The notes under the pieces are model-generated. The model was not told the DNA's origin. It saw only the letters and a program-made list of their open reading frames with translations, and made no database searches. Made by a program: the position numbers and the translations under genes. From assembly GCA_017413085.1 (NCBI GenBank), contig JAFPVC010000007.1, forward strand, positions 1-35,182: 35,182 bases of DNA, given 5' to 3'. Source of the DNA: Prevotella sp. Its GTDB lineage: Bacteria > Bacteroidota > Bacteroidia > Bacteroidales > Bacteroidaceae. Of the stretch, positions 24,401 through 33,499 are shown one piece after another. How positions within the stretch are numbered: the stretch's first letter is position 1; each line of letters starts with the position of its first letter.

Positions 24401-27400
24401 AAACAACTGGAGCTATACCGGCGTAGCGGGAGCCTCCAAGGTTACCGGTGAGTCAGTAGAAACGATGGTAAGCTACCTGGGTAACAGCAACTGGGAAGTG
24501 GTTGAAGGAAATGCCGTTCCCAAATCTACATCTAACTACTCTCTTCTTGTTTATCAGTCACTTGATGGCATTGAGGATAAGCTTGGCAATAGTTGGACAA
24601 AGGTTGGCGGCGTGCTTGTACCAGTTACTACTCATTTCGCTGATCCTAATACTATCGATTCCGACCCCCAGCAACCTAACTTGCCAAACTTCTACCATGA
24701 AGGCAACGGCAAGATAGACAATACGCTGATGACGGAGACCCGACAGAGCAGCGTAGTGCTGACATGGGAAGCAGATGGCGTAGTGGACTACTTCCAGGTA
24801 TATCGTCGCTATGCAGGCAGCGGTGAGGACGGTTGGAAGATTATTGCCCCCAGTGTGGACAACACTGGTTATGAGGATAAGGACGTATCGCCATTGGAAA
24901 GATACGAGTACAAGGTGCGCGCCGTCACCGACTGTGAGGGCATGCACTACTCAGAGACTCAGGTGAAGGCAGGTGCCTGCAAGAACACTGGACGCGTGGA
25001 GGGCTATGTGCGCTTCAACGACGGTACGGGGTTGTGCGGCATCGAAGTGAAAGCCGTCCACGCAAAAGAGGGCGACGGCGACCGCTCAGTGGAGAAGAGT
25101 GCTACGACTGACGAAAGCGGACATTTCGTCATCGACGGACTGCCATACAATGGACTGGCAAGCATACAGTATGACGTATCTCCTGTAATTAACGGCAACA
25201 TCAAGTTTGAGCCGGGAAAGAATACTTACTCCGTAACCTTCAACGATGAGAGCAACGACAAGTCGATAAGCGAGTTCACCGTCATCAACAGCCACCTGTT
25301 CTCAGGCTTCGTGATGTATGAAGGCACGAGCATACCAGTAAAGGGTGCCCGTTTCAAGGTGGATGGCCACGATGTGTATAATGCCTCTGGCAAACTGGTG
25401 GAGTCACAGTATGACGGCAGCTTCTCCTTCCGCGTGCTCGACGGACAGCATGAGATAAAGACAGTGATGGAGAAGCACAAGTTTGCTGACGAAGGCTACT
25501 ACATGGGCACTGACAAGAAGAGGTTACAGAACATCATACAAGACGAACCCGGTATCTGTTTCTATGACACCACGAAGGTGAAGCTGACGGGCCGCATAGT
25601 GGGCGGCAGCGACCAGGGCAACAAGCCGCTTGACAATAACCTGAGCCGCAACAACCTGGGACGTAACCTTACGATGGTGATGACTCTGGAGGGCGACAAT
25701 GCGTCGTGGCTGGTATATGATAACCAGAATACAGAACTGAAGACACGCGAGCTTACCTTCTCTCATGCCGGCGGCAATGGTCACCAGACCACCGCACTGG
25801 TGGAGCGCAAGCGCATGACAGTGAAACCAGACTCCGTTACGGGTGAATATATGCTGATGCTGCCGCCTGTACGTTGGAAGGTGCAGCAGATATACTGCGA
25901 AGGCTACCCCACGCTGTTCCAGGAGGGACAGGTCAGCGAGGTCGTTGACCTGACCGACTGCCTCACACCGGTTGACACCACCTACGAAGGTACCTTCAAG
26001 GATGTGGATGAAAACAGCATCTCACAGCCTAAGGCTACTTATAATGCCACATACAACCGTATATACCACAGTCCTGTGGAGATTACCTATAAGCAGTTAG
26101 GCTATGACACATTCGACTACTTCGGCGACAAGAGCTACTTGTCAACGAGCATAGGAAGCGAGAGGGTGGAAGTGCCGCTGGCTACTCTTGACAGTGAAAG
26201 CAATACCGTACACTATACCTTTGGCTATCCGGTGTTCAGCCTGAACCGCAGATACCCCATACAGATACAGGTGTTAGAGAGTTATCCGTTTAATAATGAT
26301 ATACGCTCAGGTGTCATCGACGTAGTGAGACTTGGCAGCGGCAAGGTGACCGTACACAATGGACTGAAGGACGGACTGGTGCCTGAGGTAGTGCAATTGG
26401 ACAGCTTGGGCATGGGCTACTACTACCTTACTGCCGACCAGACGGTGCGCTTGCTCACTGGCAGTGACGCACTGAAGACCGTCACCATGACCTTGGAGCA
26501 GGACGGCACGACATACGAGGCTGAGCCGCTGAAGGCATATACCCTGAATATGTTTGCCTTGAGCGGTGCCAAGGACGTACTGGTGAAGGACAAGCCAATA
26601 CTGATTGACATACTGCGCGACCCACCGGGCAGCGGCAGTTCGGCAACTCTGTCGAAAGGCTCAAGACTGAAATACTCCTTCACGCTGGACATGGCAATCA
26701 AGGGTGGCGTATCCATCGGACTGACCTATGGCAGCAAGCTCGACAGCTATACGGGTTTCGTAGCTGCACCTGAGGGTGTTGGCACCGCAAGCGGCGTTAT
26801 GAACAAAACCGACATCTCAAAGGTATTTGAGTTTGAATACTGCTACAATGCCGAGGGACGGCGCGCTTTCTCATACACCATGAACGTGAATGAAGATATC
26901 TCCACCAGCAGCAAGGACGAGATGGTGGGTGCCGAGGCAGACCTCTATATAGGCATGACGCATAACATAGTGGTGCAGCCTATGAGCACCATACGTGCCA
27001 TACCTGACAGCGTGTTCCAGCAGATGAAGGGCCGTCTGAGCAATGGTCAGACTATGGGTATCGAGACCAAGTACGGCACACTGGTAGATATCGCCGAGGG
27101 TAATGACATAAAGGGCAACAAGTATCATCTGGTGCGCGACGAGTCTATAGGCTATGGCCCTGAGGTAACGTCACAGTTCATCCATTCACAGAAGCATCTC
27201 CTTACACAGCTTATTCCTGACAAGGTGAAGGAGCTGCGTGCAATGATGTTTACAGGTACGGCGGCAGATGCCCAGGCAAAGGCCGATGCTACGAACAAGC
27301 CTGTATATCGCTCGCTGGTAAGTGAGGATGACGAGAATTTCGCCCTTGCCAATACGAAGAATGGTGAGTCGTACTACTACACCAGTAAGATGACTGAGGA

Positions 27401-30400
27401 GCCAGGCATGAACTATGTAATCCATCTGCCGAGTAACGCTACCACACAATACGTTGACGAGGTGGCAGAGAATTGTCAGGTTATCATGGCATGGGTTGAC
27501 ATGATCGGTCAGAACGAACGTGAGAAACTGGCTGCCATATTGGGCAGTTCACCTATGGCCAACTATGATTTGGACGGAGGCACTACATTCAAGCACAGTG
27601 AGCAGTTTGATAGTGAGTACACCATCTCTAACTATCAAAGTCTGCCAGGTGTCATAGGCGACAGGTGGTTTGACAATCTCGGTCCCGACATGGCACTGTC
27701 TGCCTCTGCGGCTGTAGGCATACATATATTGTCAAAGCTTGTAGATATGGCATGGGCTAAGGCTGACAAAAAGACGAGTGTAAATAGTAAAGACGGCGAT
27801 GCCAAGGAGACTACCACGGAAGTGTCTTTCTCTGGAAAGACGGTGAAGTTCAGGATGCTGCCCGTATTGAATTATTCAACAAAGGGCACTACGGCTGACT
27901 CTAAGACCTACAGCCGTAAGGAAAGCTTCAACATAGCTATGGACAAGAAGAGTCACCTGAACATTGATGTCTATCGTGTGCAGACCGATACTGCCTTCCT
28001 GGCGGCTAACGGTTTGCTGGATGCTTACTCCAACCAGAACTTCGACGAGATGAGCACATACGTTGACAGGTTCATGAGACAGAAATTCAATATGTCTAAG
28101 GCTCTGTATCCACGCAGCTTTGTCTATCGTACCCGTGGCGGTGCCACCGCTAATCCGTGGGAGGATGAGCGCAGGACACTCATATACAGTCCGGGCACTA
28201 TCCTTGACGAGCGCACTAAGAAGATATGCAACCCTACCATCAGGCTTGACAAGCAGAGCGTGAGCGGTGTGTCAGTAGGCAGTCCCGCACGCTTCAAGGT
28301 TTATATGACAAACGAGAGCGAGCAGCCAGAGGCAGCCACCGGCGGACTCACTATGTTCACTTTCTATCTTGACGGCAATAGCAATCCTAACGGTGCTAAG
28401 CTATTCGTTGACGGCGCACCGCTGACAATCAGCGGCACTGATGTCGTTCTCTATCCAGGCAAGGTGCTTGAAAAGACATTGGAGGTATATGCCGGCGAGG
28501 GATTCGACTATGAGGGCCTCACCATAGGAGTGGCATCACCCGACGATTTCGGGCAAACCATGAACCGTGTGTCTTTCGATGTGCACTACCTGCATGAGGC
28601 TGGTGCGGTGAACATCTCATCGCCTGGCGACAAGTGGGTGATGAACACAGAAGCAAGTGAAGACGACAAGCTGGGTTGGTACATACCTGTCACCATCGAT
28701 GGCTTTGACCGTCATCAGCATAACTTCGACCACATAGAGTTCCAGTACAAGGAGACCCAGCGAGGGGAAGAGCACTGGACCAACGTATGCTCGTTCTATG
28801 CCGACTCACTGCTGATGGCACAGGCCAGTGGCGTAAGGGAGATGATACCTGAGAACGGTAACATCACCACCCGCTTCTATGGCGAAGGCACGGTGATAGA
28901 GAATGGCTATGACCTGCGCGCCGTACTCTACTGCCGCAACGGCAATGAGTTCCTCACTTCATCGTCAAGGATTCTCAGCGGTGTGAAAGACACACGTCGT
29001 CCGCAGTTGTTTGGCAAGCCTGAACCACGAAGCGGCATCTTGACGGCTGGCGACGACATAGTGTTCAACTTCTCTGAGGACATAGAGTACAATTACCTCA
29101 GGTCCACCACAAACTTTGAGGTGAAGGGCGAGACCAACAGCAGCCACATATCAGAGAACGTGAGCATACAGTTTACTGGCAGTGCCAGTGTGGAGAGCGA
29201 GGCCAAGCGCAACTTCAGCGGTAAGAACTTTACCATTGACATGATGGTAGAGCCTGATACCCTTGCAGGGCGCGATATGCCGCTCTTCTCACACGGCACC
29301 AACGGCCAGAAGCTGCAGCTGTGGCTCACCAAGGACTTCAGGCTGAAGGCCGTCATTGACGGTAACGAGTATGTTTCTGATGATGCCATAGCCAAGGGAG
29401 TGTTCACACAGGTAGCCATGAGCGTCAACCTTGACGAGGACTCACTGAGGTTCTATAACGGCGGTAAGCAGTTGGGTAAGAACAAGCTGCTGGCACATTA
29501 CAGCGGTACGGGCAATCTTATCTTCGGACGCACCAACGAGAGCAGCCGCACGTCAGGCAGTTACTATAAAGGACGGATGATGGAGGCAAGGCTGTGGTAT
29601 CGTGCCATGGACGGTGCAACCATAGGCAACACCTATGGCGGCCAGCGTCTGACAGGCTATGAGATGGGCCTTGTGGATTACTACCCTATGAACGAGGGTT
29701 ACGGCGACTATGCCATAGACCAGACGCAGGGAGCCAACGCCCGTCTGCTGGGTGCCAACTGGGCTGTCCCGCGTGGTTACTCGCTTCACCTCGATGCCGA
29801 AGACCACGGACTGCAACTGGTGGAGAGCGCCATGAACCGTACCAAGGAGCAGGACTACACGCTGATGTTCTGGTTTAAGACTGACAGCAACGGTCGCGGC
29901 GTATTGGTAAGCAACGGTGCAGGCATCAAGGAAGAGATAGGTGCTGAGAACATCTTCAACATAGCCTTTGAGGATGAGAAACTTATGTATCGCTCTAATG
30001 GCTTTGCCACTCAGGTGCCTGGCAACTGGAGCGACAACCAGTGGCACCACTATGCCATGACGGTGAACCGAGGCAACAACGTGGTCAATATATATATAGA
30101 TAAGGTGTTGCGCTCTACGTTTGCTGCCGATAGTCTGGGCGGCATCAGTGGCTCTTGCCTGCAGCTCGGCGGTGCACGGTATAAGTGTTATGACGATAAT
30201 GGCAAGGTGGTGACCGTTGACACACGCAACTCGCTTACGGGCAACATTGACGAGGTATGTTTCTTTGCCCAGGCCCTGCCGCTGACGCTCATCAATAAGT
30301 ATTCTACCAAGAGTCCTTATGGTGATGAGGCCGGACTGATAACCTATCTCGCCTTCGAGCGTCAGGAGCGCCTGAAGAACAACAAGATTGCGCTGGTGGC

Positions 30401-32441
30401 TTATCCTTATAGCAATAAGTTGTATATGGATGCCGACGGCAACCTGCGTTACCAGTTAGATTCACTGACACAGCAGCCTACCGGCACCCCTATCCGCGAC
30501 TATGTGTTTGCTGACCCGATAAGCGTGATAGAGAAACACATTACCAACGAGACGGCTGCCCCGGTAGTGCCTTTCGAGGAACTGGAGAACCTGAAGTTCA
30601 GTTTCGTAGGAGAGGGACACAGACTATTGGTTAATCTCAATGAGAGCAATGTCAAGCTCAATCATCGCAACGTCTATGTAACGATACGTGACATAGAGGA
30701 TAAGCGCGGCAACACTATGGCTTCGCCGCATACTGCCTGCTACCTGGTGACCAACAGCCGCATAGAGTGGCTCGCCAACCAGCTTGACTACACCGTGAAG
30801 TATGGTTCCGGCGAGGAGTTGGAACTGCCGTTCTATAACAACAGTGCCGTAAGCCATACTTACAAGATAGAAAGCAGCGCAAAGTGGCTCACCATGGATA
30901 AAAGCAGTGACGTGTTGGCTCCGCTGGGTTCCGACTATGTACGTGTAGCAGTCTCCAAGGACCTTAACATCGGTACCTACAACGAAATCATCTATCTGAC
31001 AGATGAGGACGGACAGTCTGAGCCTTTCTATCTGAACCTGACCGTAGAGGGTGAGCTGCCTGACTGGGCGAGCAGCATCAGCGGCGATATGCTGGAGAAC
31101 TCAATGAACGTGGTAGGTCGCGTATATCTGAACAATGAGATTGATACCGACCCGCATGACATCGTTGGCGCGTTTGACAGCAATAACGTGTGTCACGGAT
31201 TCTCTAACGTAAAATACTCTGCCGAGACAGGTGAGAGCAGCGTATATCTTACCGTATATGATAACAAGGCACAGGGCAGGGAACTGTACTTCAAGCTGTG
31301 GCAGTACTCTACCGGGCGCGAACTGATGCTGACGGCAGACGATCAGCAGAAGATGACCTTCAGGGCAGACTCTATTGCCGGACTTGACAGTCCTGTGATA
31401 CTGAAGGGTGGTAATAGCTTCGTACAGATGATGAACCTGAAGAAGGGTTGGAACTGGATTTCGTTCAATGTGAAGGACGTACAGATGGAGAACCTTGACC
31501 TTATCCTTGCCAGCCTGCCATGGCAGGAGAACGATATGCTGACGGAACTGAACGGACAGGCCACACTGCTGTATGAGGACGGTCGTTGGCTGTCCACTGA
31601 CCCTACTCAGGACATACAACTGTCTCATAAGGCTGCCTATGCCGTGAAGGTAGGAAAGGACATTAACTTCCCTATTGCAGGCGAGATAATCAAGACACAG
31701 GACGAGCGCACCATCAGCGTGACAAAGGGATGGAACGCCATTGGCTACACGCCGATGCTCAACCTGCCTCTGGAGACTGCCCTGAGCGACTACTATGACA
31801 AGGCAGAGCCGGGCGACGTCATCAAGAGCCACGATGAGTTTGCATATTTCACCATGGTGAACGGCGTAGGCCGCTGGCGTGGTAATCTGGAGTACATGAA
31901 GCCTGGTGAGGGCTACATGCTGCTGCGCAAGGGTAGCGGTGAAGTAAGCTTCAGCTATCCGTTCTATATGCCGGGCAGCACCTTCCTTGATGAGTGGACC
32001 GCCGCCGACAGTCGTGCCACTGGTTCTGCAAATGCAAAGACGACCATGACGATGAGTGCCGTGGTGGAGGGCTTCGAGACGGAAGAGGGCGATATGCTCA
32101 TTGCCTTTGCCAACGGCGAGCGTGTGGGCCAGGCCACCGTAGTCAGTGATTTGTCTGCTGAAAGCATTGAACCGCTCTACCTGAGCATTGCTGCTGATGC
32201 TAAGACATCTATCTGGTTTGCCATTGAGCGTGACGGCGATATCATCGCCACCACAAGCGAGCTGATGCAGTATAAGGCCAACGCAGTAATAGGCAGTCCT
32301 GATGAGCCGGCTCAGATCAGTTTCACCAAGACCAGCAGCGACAACGGCAAGTGGTACACCGTTAGCGGAGTGCAACTGCCTACTCGTCCGACCGCTGCAG
32401 GCGTGTATATATTCAATGGTAAGAAAATAATAATCCAGTAA
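21435..32441 (+). CDS. Giant (3668-residue) secreted multidomain protein
   Basis: Signal peptide about 1-34 (ends Val-Ala-Ala; ATG at 21456 is an alternative start). Approximate order: beta domains to 530; two GLUG-like right-handed-helix segments (536-740 and 773-965), each with a NFDGNGHTL-type or IFDGNGHTL-type repeat; fibronectin-III-like domain (1101-1176); two carboxypeptidase-regulatory-like beta domains (1186-1266 and 1281-1360) and perhaps a third at 1381; long unassigned region (1400-2590) with a conserved-looking TRGGATANPWEDERR; two LamG/concanavalin-like domains (2592-2726 and 2781-2951); Ig/BACON-like domain (3109-3206); two copies of a small domain (3219-3302 and 3539-3632) around paired KGWNWISF and KGWNAIGY modules (3336-3509); and a C-terminal VSGVQLP...GVYIFNGKK tail like those of Bacteroidetes secreted proteins. 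No protease or glycosidase active site was recognised. Adhesion or glycan binding at the cell surface is inferred. It forms an operon with the next gene. Confidence 0.93.
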   Translation: MRLSCKRMICWQLWKWMLLVAVFAWLLPQQTVAADRHPEKTYLYQIQLNGSNSVRIQMPLYDENDNDYWVDEGKLTAKWKDKSNVEHSVLLFWWKADEGRMGGTDYRSAYDNDKSEVWTKFKTEAGGSFEVKQGASSNTFKLVKGDGEVRKLVYSNSDGKTYDFSAVWTIPYDMYAQTVTFSWEVRIGLTPVWVAKDFMLTGLTGTTITLPEAPTIVSPQISMAMMSLSKPGILELPWFIASDKVTSAKYEYIDHNNNRVVENLQAGISNGIIELDATVPHEDLRVIVNYLDRDKNPINDVSSDAVTQPMIHVPYGLTARPLGDHNASVRLDWSINHTDYEDIAGSDFFEIQRSLTGKEEDFETISSEAFDPSVKDYTYIDSTIVRAINENMLVNGGTLDKVTYRVRRAMTQPWGWNNSYAPKVSCVVNDIHLLHIASYSAKWEDERSFTARVSWEYADGYNAVWDNRAKMMMRITMLNQKGDTVNVQTIELTQQEREQRYKVIEVARTCVNYKVEMYVERGASPVREDITPFYFPIRTAEDWVAFRDKVEAAQGKYDVNARLYADVNAGSTMIGWNKEAAYRGNFDGNGHTLTFDIYDHAQEFVAPFRYVGNATIKNLHTAGTINTSVRYTSGLIGWTMEGTTVSIENCRSSVTLKSSVSGEGLLAGFIARQSGASVVIRNCKFDGSFEGANATNNRGFVAWVARGSSLFIDNCIFAPDHIATRLNNCHTWVGLDTENVKYSNVNSYATREYLPTTLELSSNNTVVIDNETYMVLSNESDWLKFRDAVINNSNTNAIMMADFAVHNSVALWDGQNFSGIFDGNGHTLNMEISGGNIDNVALFRNGVACTIKNLHLTGKITGSTNHVAALVGSAGVNNGKWTDIFNCRVSASVETSDWFAGGFVGRGTNANIQNCLFDGSIWCKKAQVDGSQNWAGAFFGFRDGDVGATVTNAAVQNCLEKATWYNITHNYFNIKPWGSWGNGENQDSKNNWSYTGVAGASKVTGESVETMVSYLGNSNWEVVEGNAVPKSTSNYSLLVYQSLDGIEDKLGNSWTKVGGVLVPVTTHFADPNTIDSDPQQPNLPNFYHEGNGKIDNTLMTETRQSSVVLTWEADGVVDYFQVYRRYAGSGEDGWKIIAPSVDNTGYEDKDVSPLERYEYKVRAVTDCEGMHYSETQVKAGACKNTGRVEGYVRFNDGTGLCGIEVKAVHAKEGDGDRSVEKSATTDESGHFVIDGLPYNGLASIQYDVSPVINGNIKFEPGKNTYSVTFNDESNDKSISEFTVINSHLFSGFVMYEGTSIPVKGARFKVDGHDVYNASGKLVESQYDGSFSFRVLDGQHEIKTVMEKHKFADEGYYMGTDKKRLQNIIQDEPGICFYDTTKVKLTGRIVGGSDQGNKPLDNNLSRNNLGRNLTMVMTLEGDNASWLVYDNQNTELKTRELTFSHAGGNGHQTTALVERKRMTVKPDSVTGEYMLMLPPVRWKVQQIYCEGYPTLFQEGQVSEVVDLTDCLTPVDTTYEGTFKDVDENSISQPKATYNATYNRIYHSPVEITYKQLGYDTFDYFGDKSYLSTSIGSERVEVPLATLDSESNTVHYTFGYPVFSLNRRYPIQIQVLESYPFNNDIRSGVIDVVRLGSGKVTVHNGLKDGLVPEVVQLDSLGMGYYYLTADQTVRLLTGSDALKTVTMTLEQDGTTYEAEPLKAYTLNMFALSGAKDVLVKDKPILIDILRDPPGSGSSATLSKGSRLKYSFTLDMAIKGGVSIGLTYGSKLDSYTGFVAAPEGVGTASGVMNKTDISKVFEFEYCYNAEGRRAFSYTMNVNEDISTSSKDEMVGAEADLYIGMTHNIVVQPMSTIRAIPDSVFQQMKGRLSNGQTMGIETKYGTLVDIAEGNDIKGNKYHLVRDESIGYGPEVTSQFIHSQKHLLTQLIPDKVKELRAMMFTGTAADAQAKADATNKPVYRSLVSEDDENFALANTKNGESYYYTSKMTEEPGMNYVIHLPSNATTQYVDEVAENCQVIMAWVDMIGQNEREKLAAILGSSPMANYDLDGGTTFKHSEQFDSEYTISNYQSLPGVIGDRWFDNLGPDMALSASAAVGIHILSKLVDMAWAKADKKTSVNSKDGDAKETTTEVSFSGKTVKFRMLPVLNYSTKGTTADSKTYSRKESFNIAMDKKSHLNIDVYRVQTDTAFLAANGLLDAYSNQNFDEMSTYVDRFMRQKFNMSKALYPRSFVYRTRGGATANPWEDERRTLIYSPGTILDERTKKICNPTIRLDKQSVSGVSVGSPARFKVYMTNESEQPEAATGGLTMFTFYLDGNSNPNGAKLFVDGAPLTISGTDVVLYPGKVLEKTLEVYAGEGFDYEGLTIGVASPDDFGQTMNRVSFDVHYLHEAGAVNISSPGDKWVMNTEASEDDKLGWYIPVTIDGFDRHQHNFDHIEFQYKETQRGEEHWTNVCSFYADSLLMAQASGVREMIPENGNITTRFYGEGTVIENGYDLRAVLYCRNGNEFLTSSSRILSGVKDTRRPQLFGKPEPRSGILTAGDDIVFNFSEDIEYNYLRSTTNFEVKGETNSSHISENVSIQFTGSASVESEAKRNFSGKNFTIDMMVEPDTLAGRDMPLFSHGTNGQKLQLWLTKDFRLKAVIDGNEYVSDDAIAKGVFTQVAMSVNLDEDSLRFYNGGKQLGKNKLLAHYSGTGNLIFGRTNESSRTSGSYYKGRMMEARLWYRAMDGATIGNTYGGQRLTGYEMGLVDYYPMNEGYGDYAIDQTQGANARLLGANWAVPRGYSLHLDAEDHGLQLVESAMNRTKEQDYTLMFWFKTDSNGRGVLVSNGAGIKEEIGAENIFNIAFEDEKLMYRSNGFATQVPGNWSDNQWHHYAMTVNRGNNVVNIYIDKVLRSTFAADSLGGISGSCLQLGGARYKCYDDNGKVVTVDTRNSLTGNIDEVCFFAQALPLTLINKYSTKSPYGDEAGLITYLAFERQERLKNNKIALVAYPYSNKLYMDADGNLRYQLDSLTQQPTGTPIRDYVFADPISVIEKHITNETAAPVVPFEELENLKFSFVGEGHRLLVNLNESNVKLNHRNVYVTIRDIEDKRGNTMASPHTACYLVTNSRIEWLANQLDYTVKYGSGEELELPFYNNSAVSHTYKIESSAKWLTMDKSSDVLAPLGSDYVRVAVSKDLNIGTYNEIIYLTDEDGQSEPFYLNLTVEGELPDWASSISGDMLENSMNVVGRVYLNNEIDTDPHDIVGAFDSNNVCHGFSNVKYSAETGESSVYLTVYDNKAQGRELYFKLWQYSTGRELMLTADDQQKMTFRADSIAGLDSPVILKGGNSFVQMMNLKKGWNWISFNVKDVQMENLDLILASLPWQENDMLTELNGQATLLYEDGRWLSTDPTQDIQLSHKAAYAVKVGKDINFPIAGEIIKTQDERTISVTKGWNAIGYTPMLNLPLETALSDYYDKAEPGDVIKSHDEFAYFTMVNGVGRWRGNLEYMKPGEGYMLLRKGSGEVSFSYPFYMPGSTFLDEWTAADSRATGSANAKTTMTMSAVVEGFETEEGDMLIAFANGERVGQATVVSDLSAESIEPLYLSIAADAKTSIWFAIERDGDIIATTSELMQYKANAVIGSPDEPAQISFTKTSSDNGKWYTVSGVQLPTRPTAAGVYIFNGKKIIIQ

Positions 32442-32444
32442 GTT

Positions 32445-33227
32445 ATGAACAAGAACATCCTATATTCTACCGTCATACTGCTGTCAAGCCTCACCTTCGG
32501 GGCTTGCAGCAGCGACGATGACAATCCGAAGACCGACGGATACAGTGTTACGACGGTCAGCGAGGCTCCGTCGTGGCAGATAGACTGGCAGGCTGACGAT
32601 GCCCGTCCACAGTGGCAGGAGCCTGACATACAGAACTACGAGAACTGGAGCATAGTGAAGGTGCAGATAGAAGATGCCCTGAAGCCATATACCAGTACCG
32701 ATGACCGCCTGGCTGTCTTTGTGTCGGGCGAGTGTCGCGGTGTGAACGGTCCCGCTATCGACCTTGGCAGTCAGGATGCAAATACCACCACCTATCTCCT
32801 AAAGGCATGGGGTAACGAGAGCGAAGGCCAGCAGCTGTATGCCACAATGAAGTACTACTGTGCACGGCTGAAGCAGGTGTTCACGCGCTCTGGCACCATT
32901 ACTTACCGTTCGGGGTATGACCTAGGAGTGGAAACCGACTTCATACCGCAGTTCACCTTTGGTTCGTCAAAGTACCCCGTGGTGATGACATACGGTGCAG
33001 ACTATCTGCTCAACAGGATTTCCGTCATACCTGCCGCCGGCGACCTCATTGCCGCCTTTGTGGGCAGCGAGTGCCGTGGAGTTACGCAGCTGACGGCTGT
33101 CAACCCATCGCTCTCCTTGACAGTCTTTGGTCGCACCGTGGGTGAGAGCGTCACCGTGAAGTATTACCAGGCATCCACTGGCAAGGTCTTCACCTTCCAG
33201 AATGTTGCCAAGACAGAGAATCAATAA
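32445..33227 (+). CDS. Predicted surface lipoprotein sharing a domain with the giant protein
   Basis: 260 residues. The signal peptide ends Phe-Gly-Ala-Cys, followed by Ser-Ser-Asp-Asp-Asp, a close match to the lipoprotein export signal that sends Bacteroidetes lipoproteins to the outer face. The rest is two copies (about 60-150 and 165-255) of a small beta domain: DRLAVFVSGECRGVNG and DLIAAFVGSECRGVTQ, each followed by a Leu/Val-rich strand and a YYxAxxxKVFTF-type ending. The same pattern occurs twice near the C-terminus of the preceding giant protein (DIVGAFDSNNVCHGFS; DMLIAFANGERVGQAT). It starts three bases after the giant's stop, so translation is probably coupled. It is likely a partner or anchor for the giant protein; this is inference. 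Confidence 0.9.
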   Translation: MNKNILYSTVILLSSLTFGACSSDDDNPKTDGYSVTTVSEAPSWQIDWQADDARPQWQEPDIQNYENWSIVKVQIEDALKPYTSTDDRLAVFVSGECRGVNGPAIDLGSQDANTTTYLLKAWGNESEGQQLYATMKYYCARLKQVFTRSGTITYRSGYDLGVETDFIPQFTFGSSKYPVVMTYGADYLLNRISVIPAAGDLIAAFVGSECRGVTQLTAVNPSLSLTVFGRTVGESVTVKYYQASTGKVFTFQNVAKTENQ

Positions 33228-33294
33228 TTTATTTTTAGTACTATATGAGGGAATCTGAACAAGGAGAACAATATGTAGAAAATATTGTGTTACT

Positions 33295-33347
33295 GGGCGA
33301 AAGTTGATGTTTTTATACATATTTTCGCCCGCTATCGGCGATTTTTT
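33295..33347 (+). terminator. Overlapping hairpins after the giant/lipoprotein operon
   Basis: GGGCGAAA near 33295 can pair with TTTCGCCC near 33324-33331, with a 20-nt loop containing a small inner stem. The same TCGCC bases can instead pair with GGCGA just downstream, which is followed directly by six T residues (about 33342-33347). The second, with its T run, looks like the functional terminator. Positions may be off by one base. Confidence 0.6.
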
Positions 33348-33360
33348 CAAGAAAAAGTTG

Positions 33361-33463
33361 TAACTTTGCGGCAAAAACAGGAATATATGCAAAACTAAAT
33401 TATTGGCCGCTTATCTACTGCAAATATTGTATATAAAGAACCTGCTGTACCATGCAGGTTCTT
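33361..33463 (+). ncRNA. Candidate small RNA or leader: -7 box plus terminator-like hairpin
   Basis: TAACTTTG at 33361-33368 exactly matches the -7 consensus, but no good TTTG lies 20 bases upstream. About 70 bases later AAGAACCTGC (33436-33445) pairs perfectly with GCAGGTTCTT (33454-33463), 8-nt loop, followed by ACATTTT. A transcript of roughly 90 nt would result. No known RNA family was recognised. Confidence 0.3.
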
Positions 33464-33499
33464 ACATTTTGCATGATTTTCGCCCTTTTTCCTTACACT

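Larger units (their letters stand above)
33228..33499. other. Noncoding stretch after the giant operon
   Basis: No gene is visible. It holds the operon terminator (about 33295-33347), an isolated TAACTTTG box (33361-33368) and a 10-bp hairpin (33436-33463). An open frame of 74 codons from a TTG at 33403 runs into the second repeat cassette and has no support. The second cassette follows at 33500. Confidence 0.6.

Noticed and set aside
31101-32375. 424-codon open frame antisense to the giant gene
   Set aside because: It lies wholly opposite a coding region with strong domain evidence. Its product is Leu/His/Val-rich without domains, and no promoter precedes it. It is most likely a by-product of codon bias in the giant gene.
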